This document shows positions 22,845-32,618 of a DNA stretch of 64,000 nucleotides, piece by piece; the stretch's first letter is position 1; each line of letters starts with the position of its first letter. The translations under genes and the position numbers were made by a program. Source of the stretch: Sarocladium kiliense (taxonomy: Eukaryota; Ascomycota; Sordariomycetes; Hypocreales; Sarocladiaceae); NCBI GenBank assembly GCA_030734395.1, contig JAUZTG010000034.1, positions 868,001-932,000 of the forward strand, given 5' to 3'. The notes under the pieces were generated by a model. That model was not told the DNA's origin, did no database searches, and saw nothing but the letters and a program-made list of their open reading frames with translations.

Positions 22845-24197
22845 CTAAGTCTCGAGGTATCTCCGTAATATCTTCCTTGTCTCAATCAAAAGGCCCGCGA
22901 CATGAGTCTCGTGGTCTATCGAGCCCATGGCGTCTATCGCCGCCTGCAACTTTGCTAAGTGTAGATCCATGACGATTGCCTCCATTCGGCTCTGCGCCTG
23001 GAGTTGCGTACTCGGCTCGGGATCTGAAGAACCTGCCTCCAGGGATTGAAACAATCCACTCTGCTCATGGTATGTCTCCACCACTATTGCAATTATGGAA
23101 GCCGCCAGCAGAACACATGGTGATGTAGGACCTCTATTCCCTTCCGTCAAGCCCTTGGAGCCTTTCAGTATGTCGCACAAGGATGAGACGAAGGGGAAAG
23201 CTTGTGCGACCTTTCGATGATTTGCAGCATTTCCCACGGCGACTCCTCTAGCAGCACATGTGCGAAGCCCTGATAGTACGTGAGCCAGCTGGGAATAGGT
23301 GTCAATGAGAGCTGTATCGTCCTCATCGCCAGATGCTTCTTCGCTGTCTGGACCTTGGCATCTCCGCCTCTTCGACGCGTTTTCTTCCTGTAGAGAATCA
23401 GGGCTTGGGTCTGGACCCAGTATATGATCAAAATCCAAGTTTGGGGTTGTCAGAGGAGTGCTCCCTGAATGTCCAAGCAAGGAGATTGTGCTCTCTGATT
23501 GCCCCGAGGATAAGATTTCCAAGGAAGGATTGGAGTATGATGGTGAGGGATACAGTACCCAAGGGTGTTGTGATGGTGTATGCTGATAGTTTGCTCTGAG
23601 ACAGGTCAGCCTCTGATCACCGGGCGTGTCACAGCAATATGGCTTACATCATGTTGGACGGGTTCGAGAATGAGCATCCCCTCCCGTCTTGAAGAATCGA
23701 TAGGTAGTCGTCCATCGTTAACTCTTGTGCGGCGGGGCTATCAACGTCATGTTGTATTCCTGTTTCTGCCTGTTTGCCGATGTCTCGATTATTCGCTTTC
23801 TGAATGCCTGCGGAGTGCGAAGTGGATTTATTGATGCTGGCAGAAGACGAAGTTCGTCGGGCTGAAGGGCGCTTGTAAGTAGAGGTTCTATCAGCGTCGA
23901 TGCGAGGACGCCCCATGTGACTTTTCCTAGTCGCCCACCAAGCTGTCAGCAAAGGCTTTTGGGGGGGGGGGGGGAAGGTTGAGCGCTCTGATTTAGATCA
24001 CTGATACACTGATACATAACAAAGGGCGAGGTTCTACAGACCTCACATTTCAAGTAGGGGCAAGATCCAACTTACGGACTGAACTGGCATAGTTGCCCTT
24101 TTCGACGGCAGTTCGCGCAGGCGCCTGCCCCTTCAGAGTCACATTTTGTCTTGAGCCTGTGACAGGCATCGCACGCGTTTCTGAGAACAGTCTCCAT
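22845..24197 (-). CDS. Zn2Cys6 transcription factor, probable cluster regulator (AflR-like layout)
   Basis: 383-residue regulator in three exons: 24076-24197, 23648-23926 and 22845-23595. The zinc cluster is at the very N-terminus, with cysteines 9, 12, 19, 27, 30 and 37 (CDACHRLKTKC, then CANCRRKGQLC). A short linker across the first intron reads SPKSHMGRPR, like the basic GRPR linker of aflatoxin-type regulators. The middle is Ser/Pro-rich. The C-terminal part holds helices (CDILKGSKG, AASIIAIVVETYHEQ, IETRKILRRYLET) typical of small secondary-metabolite regulators rather than of the large PF04082 class. The first intron, 149 bp, contains a run of 14 C (minus strand) close to its 3' end. 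Its upstream region carries two copies of the element found in the PKS promoter, consistent with control of the cluster and of itself (inference). Confidence 0.88.
23961..23974. repeat. 14-base G/C homopolymer in the regulator's first intron
   Basis: An uninterrupted run of 14 G on the plus strand lies about 34-47 bases upstream of the intron's acceptor on the coding (minus) strand. Homopolymers this long vary in length and are prone to sequencing error. As placed, it is intronic and does not affect the reading frame. Confidence 0.85.
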
Positions 24198-24569
24198 GGC
24201 TATGAGCAGCCAGTGCTATGGTTGTCACAGAAGAAAGCTTTTCCTTGAGTTGGCCGTGACTTGCTGTCACTGTTGGCGAACAATATTAACTATTATAAAC
24301 TAAGAAGTCCTATCAGCAATGTTGTTCGAAAGGCAAACGAATGTTCGATGGTGTGTTAGCTTAATAGCCGTACCGGATATGAAATCGTTGCTCTTTGCCA
24401 ACGATGCAGGGACATCGGCATGATATTAAGGCACAGATTGTTCGACCCTTGCGTCGGAGGCGCAGCTCGGGCGAGCAGCAGACAATGTCCTGCCGTGGTA
24501 GGGTACGTGGCTGCGGTGGTTCGCCAACTGAGATTGGCAGGATCATCACCAAAGGTACCCGTGAGGACT

Positions 24570-24592
24570 TCGCCGAGTACATCATCGGCGAC
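24570..24592. promoter_or_regulatory. Paired, opposed TCGCCG elements upstream of the cluster regulator
   Basis: TCGCCGA at 24570-24576 (+) and GTCGCCGAT at 24584-24592 on the minus strand, seven bases apart and in opposite orientation, about 375-395 bases before the regulator's ATG. The second copy shares 12 bases (ATCGGCGACAAA read on the plus strand) with the copy at 16606 in the PKS promoter. Autoregulation is inferred. Confidence 0.5.
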
Positions 24593-25257
24593 AAACACCT
24601 TGGCTATCGTAGAAGATAGGAAACAGAAGTCACAAGCATACTCTTCCTTCAATCATGAGAGCCTGGCAGCAAGCCACAGCCAGCCTCCAATATTGGGTTA
24701 AATCTTACAGGAGCATTACTCCGGGTGGCTGCACATAGGTTCAGGTTGCCCCTTCATACGCACGCATTGCCATGCAGCGGCCCGACGGTGCAGTGACTTC
24801 CAGAATTGACCTCATAGGACGAGAGGGCTTGCTTTCTGACTAAGTGCATATACAAGGGTTCAGGCCGCATTACATGGCTTGCGCCGCCCGTCATACTTTG
24901 GCCCAGTCTAGAACTATCCTGGGCCAAAGGAAGCACGCTTTAGGACATCCTCGGGTCCGAACCGGATGGCGCCTAGGACTTTATTCGCGTGTCGACGGTT
25001 GATCGACGGCTGCCTGGGCGGCTAACATCCGCCACGTTCAATATGATCGCCTTGGGCCGGCCGGGTAGGGCTTCCCAGGTTGCGCGCCCCTATCAGGATG
25101 CTTGGGTCTGGGCGGTAGACGCAAGGGTGGTTACATCGCTCACCTGGTAAAGCTTGTGATGCACGCCAAGATTACGCCAGACACGGCACCTAATGAGTAT
25201 GACCACGTCCTGAATCCTTTCAGAACCTTGGAGAACCTCGGTGTTAGGACTTTAACT

Positions 25258-25283
25258 TCGCGGAGACAGAGTCATCTCCGCGA
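25258..25283. repeat. Perfect inverted repeat, 9-bp arms
   Basis: Arms TCGCGGAGA and TCTCCGCGA with an 8-base loop, in a gene-free stretch. It could form a hairpin or be a dimeric protein site; no function is indicated. Confidence 0.7.
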
Positions 25284-26227
25284 TGGAGATGATTGATGCC
25301 CGCTCTGTACGCTGGCTTTAGAAAAGAGGCCATTTTCTTTTCGCGAGTGGTACTTATTCACAACAATCGGGAGCCATGTGTCTTGGTTATGTGGAAGCGA
25401 AAGGTCGAAAAGGGGACCAGGCTCTGACTGACACACCCAGTGACGCCCGAAAGGACCCTTGGTCAGCCCTTGCAGTCCTGGTTCAACCTTGACTTATAGT
25501 ATGGTACGATGCTACCCTTCGCGTGAACCGCGCGTGAATGGCATGCTGTCAGCCTGCCTCTCGGTCGAATGCAGAATGCACGTAGTATGTGGCGCCTTGA
25601 GAACCTTATCTCTCTGCATAGAATACGTATCATTCTGCAAGACGCGTATCGGTCGGAATTGCCCCCACGTAGCGAGGAGATGGTGTGCTCAGCTCTTCCT
25701 TCGCCGGTCCCCGGATCCTGTATCTTTGATTCAAGACTAGGAGTGGCCTGGCCAAGGACACACCTCGCGCGTTATTGCCAATCCCAACATCAGACGGCCC
25801 CGATCAGACCCTCCCCTGGTCCCAGAATCAGTCTGATCTCAGACTTTACCTCGTACACATTGACTGCGGAGCTTGATATGCATGGTTCTTACCGATGTTC
25901 GGCAGAACCGACGGATGAGACGAGCCCTACGGAAGAAGGGTGGGCCAGGGTCTCTTAGAGCTGACCATTTCATCTCAAATATTGCTTTTCAAGGTCATGG
26001 CGTTGCATCAAGACTTTAGACGTGTAAATTGTGGTAAGAAACTAATCTCTTGACTGTCCAAGCCATGGCACTTTTGGAGTCCGCATTTCGCAGAAGAACC
26101 CAAACAGACTGAGGAACGCATCCAGCTGCACGTCCTTCCCGTAAACTCCCTTCTTAATAGATAATGTACTTCTTGGCGCACACGAGAGATGGCTGCTCAA
26201 GCACCGAAGACAAGTTGCGCGCCTCAA

Positions 26228-27434
26228 TCAATTTGTAGTCTTGGTGGCTTGAGGATTCGATCCCGCACCAGTACCTGCTGTGGACGGCAGCGGTTCGAGC
26301 TCGTGAGAGTTCTCGACTAGGGTCTGAGGGTACTGCTTGTTATCCTCCTTGAATCCAAATCCGGGATGACCAACCATGAGGCAAAAGACGGCAACTATTA
26401 CCATCCTGTGGATGTCAGCGAGAACGGATCCGAGCTCCCAGGCTTGGGGTAAGACACTCACACTCCTTCAAGGCCAATGAAGAGGGGTTCATCGCCGATA
26501 AGATCGCCCCGATACCCATCTCTGAGCTCTACAAGTCGATAGGCACATCGAATAAGGATGAGCAGAACGGCAAGCGCCATAAAGGCAAAGAAGAGCTTGC
26601 ATCTTGTCCCGAACTTGTGAGTGGAGCCACGACGGAAGTATCGAAATAGATAGTCGCCGAAGAAGGAACAAAAGGCAACCATCACGACTACCTGGAGGCT
26701 GAGCCCGACCAATGCCATGTCAATGCCGATCTGACTGGTCCCAGCTGAGACGGTTGCCAAGGCTCCGCCCACAGCCTGGAAGATCAGACAGACCATGTCG
26801 GCCGGGATGAAGATCCAATAGAAGAGATTGGGCCGGAAGCGGGACAGTTCGGGCGCGAAGTACTTGATGCTGCATTCAGTGGCTTCGGTCAGTGATAAAC
26901 TCTGCGGCCAAGTCCTCAGCTGAGCATGTATGCTGTGGACTGTCATCCATCCGTGGGGGGGAAGCGAGACTCACGCAGCTGCAAGCGTAACGTATATGGC
27001 GGCGGCGTAGTAAACTGGACCACTAGTAATGCAGACTGCGCAAGAGCAGGAGAGGTCTGATGTCAGCCAGACATTCAGGCCTATCCACCACTGGGAGCCT
27101 GGCGACAGTGCGACTTACTGATCTGGATCAAGAAGGCGGGAAAGTTGAAAGGGTTGTAATACATGGCAATTCGGCCAGCGTAGCCGAGAACGGCGTTAAT
27201 AGCCCCAAATACCATGCATGCTGCAAAGAACCACGTCTTCCACCGATAGCCCAGGTAGATGTGGATGGCGGCGCTGAGGAGATACAAGGTGAGAAACGTG
27301 ATGTTGCTGGGCAAGCTGGGTCGATAGCCGTAGACGCTCATCTCAATCGGGCAGATGTCAAGAGCACAGTTTGCGCCAGGGCCGAAGACCTTGACGTAAG
27401 GAGGTACACCAGGAGGAAGCTGTGTCGACGACAT
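26228..27434 (-). CDS. RTA1-like lipid-translocating exporter family membrane protein
   Basis: 320-residue seven-helix membrane protein of the RTA1/RTM1 family (PF04479), fungal proteins tied to resistance to toxic lipophilic compounds. Exons are 27119-27434, 26975-27035, 26462-26869 and 26228-26405. The true ATG is at 27434 (MSSTQLPPG). The family opening YGYRPSLPSNITFLTLY is followed by GYAGRIAMYYNPFNFPAFLIQI, ICITSGPVYYAAAIYVTLAAAI and DMVCLIFQAVGGALATV, then RCAYRLVELRDGYRG and a polar tail. It is transcribed away from the MFS gene, with which it shares a motif-containing 1.3 kb spacer. A role in self-protection or export of the cluster product is plausible but inferred. Confidence 0.92.
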
Positions 27435-28727
27435 TCTGGTCGTTTCTCGCTGTGGCAAGCGGTTGATAGTCGTGCTCTCGATGATAGTCCAGCGACTTCA
27501 CGGTCTTTTTCCAGATCTGGGCAAAAGCACCGGTCGTGCTCTTTCGTGGAGGCAAGTCCGTGCCTGGAGGAGGTGCTGGGCGATGGCGAATCCTCAAGGG
27601 TTGGGTCGCGGCGAGGCTGCAGGTTTGAGTTGGCGGCTGAGAAGCGGGTTGAACAAGGGTGAGAGTGAGGGCGAGCTCGGGATTTTGAAGCACACGACAC
27701 TGTGGGAACAAAACCTCCAGGGATGGCTTTGGCGATGGAGATAGTTTGTTACGCAAGTTTGGGATGCCTTTCAAGTTGCAGTTCATTCGCAGATATTGAG
27801 GGTCGTGTCATCTGTTGCGTATGCCTCATTTCGTTTCTGTCTATTCAGCGCCTCAACACCAACGCACTTGGCACAGGTCTGGTCTCAGGTAGCCAACAGG
27901 AACTGACTTCAAGCTTCGGCAAGCCGTGTGGCCGCGTGGCCCTTGGGATTGCTTTGCGTTGCATAAACAAAAGGCTGGGCAGGAGCCGTTGGGGGAGATG
28001 AAAGGGAGATGGGAAGACCAACGGGAGCATCCCGATTCTGGAGCCACCCACCGAGAATTACAATGCAGTTCCTGCAGTATTTTGTGTCAGTACTGCGAGA
28101 AGGATGGGCGGGATGCCGTCGGGGTCGACCCTCTGCACCAGGAGAAGGTCTCTCTGCCGGCCAGCCCCTACTGCACAAGAAAGCAAGCAGTCCTTGTGAT
28201 TGGCCTGCATCTGCGATTGAGAGGGCGTAAAGGAGGGAGTGGACAGTCCCGGAACCAGCCGTGTTGTTGGCTGTCGATCAATCGGACCCTATATCGCCGA
28301 CCGAGTGCGAATGCGATCCATCGGGAGAATTACACGCCGCCCGTCGCCGACTTCCTCATTAAAAGGTTCGCATTCTCCTCCACTTGCATATTTTCACGAC
28401 ACTGTGCGACCTCGCCGTATGCAATGTATTCCGAGTCCCAGCAGAAGAAGTCGCCGATCGGTTTACGAACCGACGTTGGGCTTGGACGCGCCATGGACGG
28501 CGACATAGTGACCGTCACGGTGACAAAGCCACATCTGACGACTCCAGCTCCGTCCTGCACGTTTCAATACGATGAGCAATGTCCGTCAATCAGTTTTGTT
28601 TTCCAGCGTGAATAGCTGGCGTCGATAGCATGCACTGCGATCGACGCTTTGTTTTGCAGTCCTTCGAAGTAGATCACCTTAATCCAACCTACACGCAGGA
28701 TACTGGGCATTGCTAGTATTTGCGATA
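27435..28727. promoter_or_regulatory. Shared RTA1 / MFS intergenic region with four cluster elements near the MFS gene
   Basis: 1,293 bases between divergent transporter genes. Four copies of the element lie within 212 bases: ATCGCCGAC at 28293-28301, GTCGCCGAC at 28343-28351, GTCGCCGAT at 28450-28458, and GTCGCCGT on the minus strand at 28497-28504. They sit 220-435 bases before the MFS ATG and about 860 or more from the RTA1 ATG, so they most likely serve the MFS gene. Open frames here look like chance. Confidence 0.55.
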
Positions 28728-30918
28728 ATGTCTACGGGCGACAGCATTTTAGGCAAGCCGATCCAAGATCCTGTGGATGGCACGCTTGGGGACCTCCAAC
28801 TCCAGGATCTCCGGCCACTGGAGGAAGGCTTGAGCGAAACGGCAAACCCGTCTCCTATACCCAATCCCCCTGTTTCTTTATCTCCAGATTCGAGTGACGC
28901 AACAGACGGGAGTGCCGCATTACACAATAAGCATGATCATGTCCAACTCGCTACCCTAAACCTTCTTCATGGCTGGCGACTTTGGGTAAACATGGCATGG
29001 TATGTTGATGGAGAGGAAGCTCTGTGATTTCAGTTGGACAACGATACTGACATTGGACTTGCCTTAGTCTGGCCTTGGGCCTGTTTCTCTCAAGCCTTGA
29101 GACAACTATCATTGCGACTTCTCTGGTGTCCATCTCGTCCGACCTGGGCAGTTTTGACAAGTCGAACTGGATCGTAACATCTTACTTGTTAACATACACT
29201 GGTAAATCTACACCATCCTGCAGCTCACACACACACGATCGGCTTCGAGATCTGACCATTATCGACAGGATTCCTCGTAATTTTTGCTCGAATCAGTGAC
29301 TTGTTCGGTCGCAAAGGAACTGTACTCGTCTCTATGATCATGTTTACCATTTTCTCTACCGCTTGTGGAGTGTCGCAAACCATGGAACAATTGTGAGTCT
29401 GGTTTGTGATATTGAAGCCCCCCTCGTGGACATGAACTGACCTACATTGACCTCCGAAAGAATTGTGTTCCGCGCGTTGCAAGGCATGGGAGGCGCTGGC
29501 CTCTACAGCATGGCAGTGTCTGTAATCACGGAGATAACACCATTGCAGTACATAGGCGTGTCCTCAGGCCTGTTAGGTTCCATCTTCGCCATGTCTAGCC
29601 TTCTTGGTCCTACGATTGGTGGAGCTATAACATCTCATACGACGTGGAGATGGGTTTTCTGGCTGAAGTCTGTCAACGTTTGCTGTACTTACTCCAAGCT
29701 TTCGTCCATATACTGATTCTGGACTCGTAGTATTCCACCAGGGGTCATTGCAGCGGTGCTTCTGGCCGTAATCTTTCCTAGGAACGCACGCCCGATGGTC
29801 ATCACCCGTCGCAACTTTGCCCTGATGGACTATCTAGGAGCGCTGCTGTACCTCCTGGGTAGTACAATGGTAGTATTCGCTTTGGAAGAGGGCGGCATCG
29901 TCTACGCCTGGAACAGTCCACTGGTAATCGCCAGCTTTTGTATCGGCCCTGCCGCTTTCGTTGGCTTCATGGGTTGGGAGTGGCATCTCTCCCTCCTATG
30001 GCACCGGAAAGGTTCCATCTTACCCTTGTTCCCTATGTATCTGACCAAGCAGCGTATTATAAGTTTCTCCTTCATGTACGAGCGCAGTATATTCTTTCGT
30101 TTCCCCAAGTCTCAGCTACTGACGCATTTTTGTAGAACTGCCTTTCTTGCCGGGTTCCCTTTTCTTGTCCTCATAGTTTTCTTGCCGCAGCGCTTTCAGC
30201 TTATGAATGGGCTTTCACCTGTTCACTCGGGTGTCCGTATGCTGCCGCTACTGTTACTATCGGCGACAGGAGCAGGACTTGGCGGCATCATGTCGAAGAC
30301 ACGAAACATCAGCAGCCATGTTCTGCTAGTATCACTTGGCCTGCAACTACTGGGCCTTGGACTGATGACCACACTACCCACCACCGCAGAGTTCACCTCG
30401 GATATTTATGGCTTCGAAGTTATACTAGGGCTGGGATTTGGTCTAACCCTGAGTTGTGTCGTTATCGTAGCACAAACGGAGGTCAAGAACGACCCTGACG
30501 TTGGTAAGCATTCTCAATGATGGATAAGTCGAATCATGGAGCTAAACTGCGGATAGTGATCACTATTAGTGCTATCACTCAGATTCGTGTGCTTGGAGGC
30601 GTCATCGGAGTAGCCATGGCACAAGCCATTCTGAACCAGCAACTTACAACCTCACTGGCTGGTAAAATACCGTCCGACAAGATCGAAGCGTTGCTCAGGT
30701 CTGCGTCGGCGATTCGCTCGTTCACTCCTGAAGAGTTGGCACTCACTGTGGAGTTCTATGGCAAGGGTTTTGATCTACAGTACAAGGTCATACTCGGGCT
30801 ATCAGGCTTGGCATTCTTGACAGGTCTTGGGTGTTGGCAAATGCATCCCGCAAGTTTCACGGAGATACAAAAAAGAAGACCAAAAGGTGAAAGGGGGATT
30901 CCTTCATCGTCAACTTGA
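28728..30918 (+). CDS. MFS drug/toxin exporter (14-TM DHA2-type)
   Basis: 603-residue major facilitator in seven exons: 28728-28999, 29068-29201, 29269-29392, 29461-29667, 29731-30075, 30136-30503 and 30557-30918. A polar N-terminal tail of about 85 residues precedes the first helix (LALGLFLSSLETTIIATSLV). The loop 2-3 motif appears across an intron as ARISDLFGRKG. VFRALQGMGGAGLYSM and the antiporter motif region LLGPTIGGAI follow, then GLGFGLTLSCVVIVAQTEV. These are hallmarks of fungal proton-driven exporters of toxins and antibiotics. The promoter has four cluster elements, the densest grouping in the window besides the PKS promoter, which argues that it exports the cluster product. Confidence 0.93.
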
Positions 30919-31038
30919 TAGACTTATGCTGTAATATATCTCTAACAATAAACAATCATGGCTATGCCATTCTTCCAGGCACGTGGTACTATGTTTTGTT
31001 TGATGCCATAGCGGACGGAGTCAATTGAATCAAATCCT
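30919..31038. other. Short convergent spacer
   Basis: 120 bases between the MFS and OYE stop codons; contains the 3' ends of both genes and AT-rich sequence near 30930-30950. Confidence 0.5.
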
Positions 31039-32148
31039 TCATCCGCGTGCTGAAACAGGGTCAACAAAGCCTTGGGCTGTGGGATAATCGATGTATCCCT
31101 CGGCGGTTTGAGTGTAGAACGTGGCGCGATCATACTTGTTCAATGCCAACCCATGCTTGACCCGATCCACCAGATCTGGATTTGACACGAAGTCTCTTCC
31201 AAACATGACAACAATGTCCCGTTGCGGCCTCTCAACGTCCACCAAAGACTTTGCTTTCTCAGTTGTGTATCCTCCTGCAACGAGCAGAGGCCCTTCCCAC
31301 AGTCTGTAGGCGAAGTCGAGGTTCCCACTTGTATTCACATCGACCGTTCCAGAGATCCGCCCTTCAATCATGCTCAGATACATCAGGCCTAGATCTTTGG
31401 CTTTCTGGATCACATCTTCGTGCTGAGGGATCGGATCTGGGACAGACATTCCCTGGAATGGGCTGAAAGGACTTAGACGAAGTCCAACACGGTCTGCTCC
31501 AACGGCGTTGACCATAGCTTTCAGCACCTCGTCGACAATGCGGGAGCGGTTCTCGATGCTGCCTCCATAAAGGTCGTGGCGCTGGTTTGAAGATTCCTGC
31601 AGGAATTGGTTCAAAAGATAGCCATTAGCACCGTGGCACTCTACACCATCAAATCCAGCCGAGATGGCATTTTGAGAGGCTGTGGCAAAATCCTCAATGA
31701 CCTCCTTGATCTCTTCGATGGTCATGGCTCGTGGAGTCGGGGATCCCTGGTCAATTGGGATAGCGCTTGGACCAACAAGGTCGAGTCCTTCTTTGTTCAA
31801 TCCCGCTTCAGTGGCTGCCCTTCCAAAGGCGAAGAGTTGAGCGACAATGAAGCAGCCTTGGCGATGCACCTCCTCCGTGACTTCTTTCCACGCTGCAATT
31901 TGCTCCTGACTCCAAATTCCAGGCGATGGGAAGCCACCGACCATTTTGCGTGAGATAACAATTCCTTCGGTGATGATGAGAGTGCCTGGCACACAAGCGC
32001 GCTGTCTGTAGTAATCCTTAACGATTGGTTTCGGAACGTAGTCTTTGGTAACCCGGCATCGAGTCATTGGACACATAGCAACTCTGTGCTGGAGTTGCAT
32101 GTTACCAATTCTCATTGGCTCAAAGAGCCTTGAAGACTTTGTGGACAT
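31039..32148 (-). CDS. Old Yellow Enzyme family NAD(P)H:flavin oxidoreductase
   Basis: Intronless 369-residue FMN ene-reductase. The chosen ATG at 32148 starts MSTKSSRLFEPMRIGNMQL, the usual OYE opening. The strand-1 region reads HRVAMCPMTRCRV. The active-site helix holds CHGANGYLLNQFLQ, giving the conserved His/Asn pair and the nearby Tyr, followed by LYGGSIENRSRIVDEV. A phosphate-binding C-terminal part follows (LLVAGGYTTEKA, IVVMFGRDFVSNPDLVDRV). The enzyme would reduce activated C=C bonds. It lies tail to tail with the MFS exporter, 120 bases away, so it may be a late tailoring step; its promoter has no full cluster element, and a detoxification or oxylipin role outside the cluster is equally possible. 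Confidence 0.93.
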   Translation of the reverse strand: MSTKSSRLFEPMRIGNMQLQHRVAMCPMTRCRVTKDYVPKPIVKDYYRQRACVPGTLIITEGIVISRKMVGGFPSPGIWSQEQIAAWKEVTEEVHRQGCFIVAQLFAFGRAATEAGLNKEGLDLVGPSAIPIDQGSPTPRAMTIEEIKEVIEDFATASQNAISAGFDGVECHGANGYLLNQFLQESSNQRHDLYGGSIENRSRIVDEVLKAMVNAVGADRVGLRLSPFSPFQGMSVPDPIPQHEDVIQKAKDLGLMYLSMIEGRISGTVDVNTSGNLDFAYRLWEGPLLVAGGYTTEKAKSLVDVERPQRDIVVMFGRDFVSNPDLVDRVKHGLALNKYDRATFYTQTAEGYIDYPTAQGFVDPVSARG

Positions 32149-32618
32149 GACGTGACAAGTGTATCCCCTGTGGAGGTGGCTGTAATGCTGGTGAAGTTGT
32201 ATGGAGAGAGAATGACCTGGGTGATGGCAAGAGGCATAGGAGTCACAAAGTGGAATATATACTCGACTGCAATACCCTCCAGGCATATGTCATCGTTGTT
32301 CTCACGCGGTCGCCTCGGGTCTGGATTAGCAAGCAACATCTTCTCAAGTCGCGGATTCGAAGGTTTTCGACAGCTGGCAATAGGGTACTTCCTATTGCGG
32401 ACGGGCGTGGCGTGGCAGTGGATCAAGGCTACGGGCCGCTAAGCACCGCCGAGCTATCCCTCGTTTGGGTAACGACATGCTGCCTAATCGGGACAGTCGC
32501 CCCAGGTTATACAATGAACTCACTCTTTCACACTACACTGCACATTGATTCAGTCTCAATACCCTGATGACCGGCCCATACGGAAACATACAAGTATTCT
32601 TTGTCCTTGCGGCTCGTT
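32149..32618. other. OYE promoter region
   Basis: 470 bases upstream of the OYE gene. A TATA-like site at 32254-32261 lies about 107 bases before its ATG. Two partial GTCGCC hexamers occur (near 32309 and 32491) without the rest of the cluster element. Confidence 0.5.
32254..32261 (-). promoter_or_regulatory. TATA-like element of the OYE gene
   Basis: TATATATT on the minus strand about 107 bases before the ATG at 32148. Position and sequence fit a fungal core promoter. Confidence 0.45.

Larger units (their letters stand above)
24198..26227. other. Intergenic, regulator promoter and 3' side of the RTA1 gene
   Basis: About 2 kb. The left end is the regulator's promoter. A perfect 9-bp inverted repeat is at 25258-25283. 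Several open frames exist on both strands but none shows a motif or splice-linked continuation. Confidence 0.55.

Noticed and set aside
24395..24701. Open frames upstream of the cluster regulator on both strands
   Set aside because: They overlap each other and the proposed regulatory elements and show no motifs.
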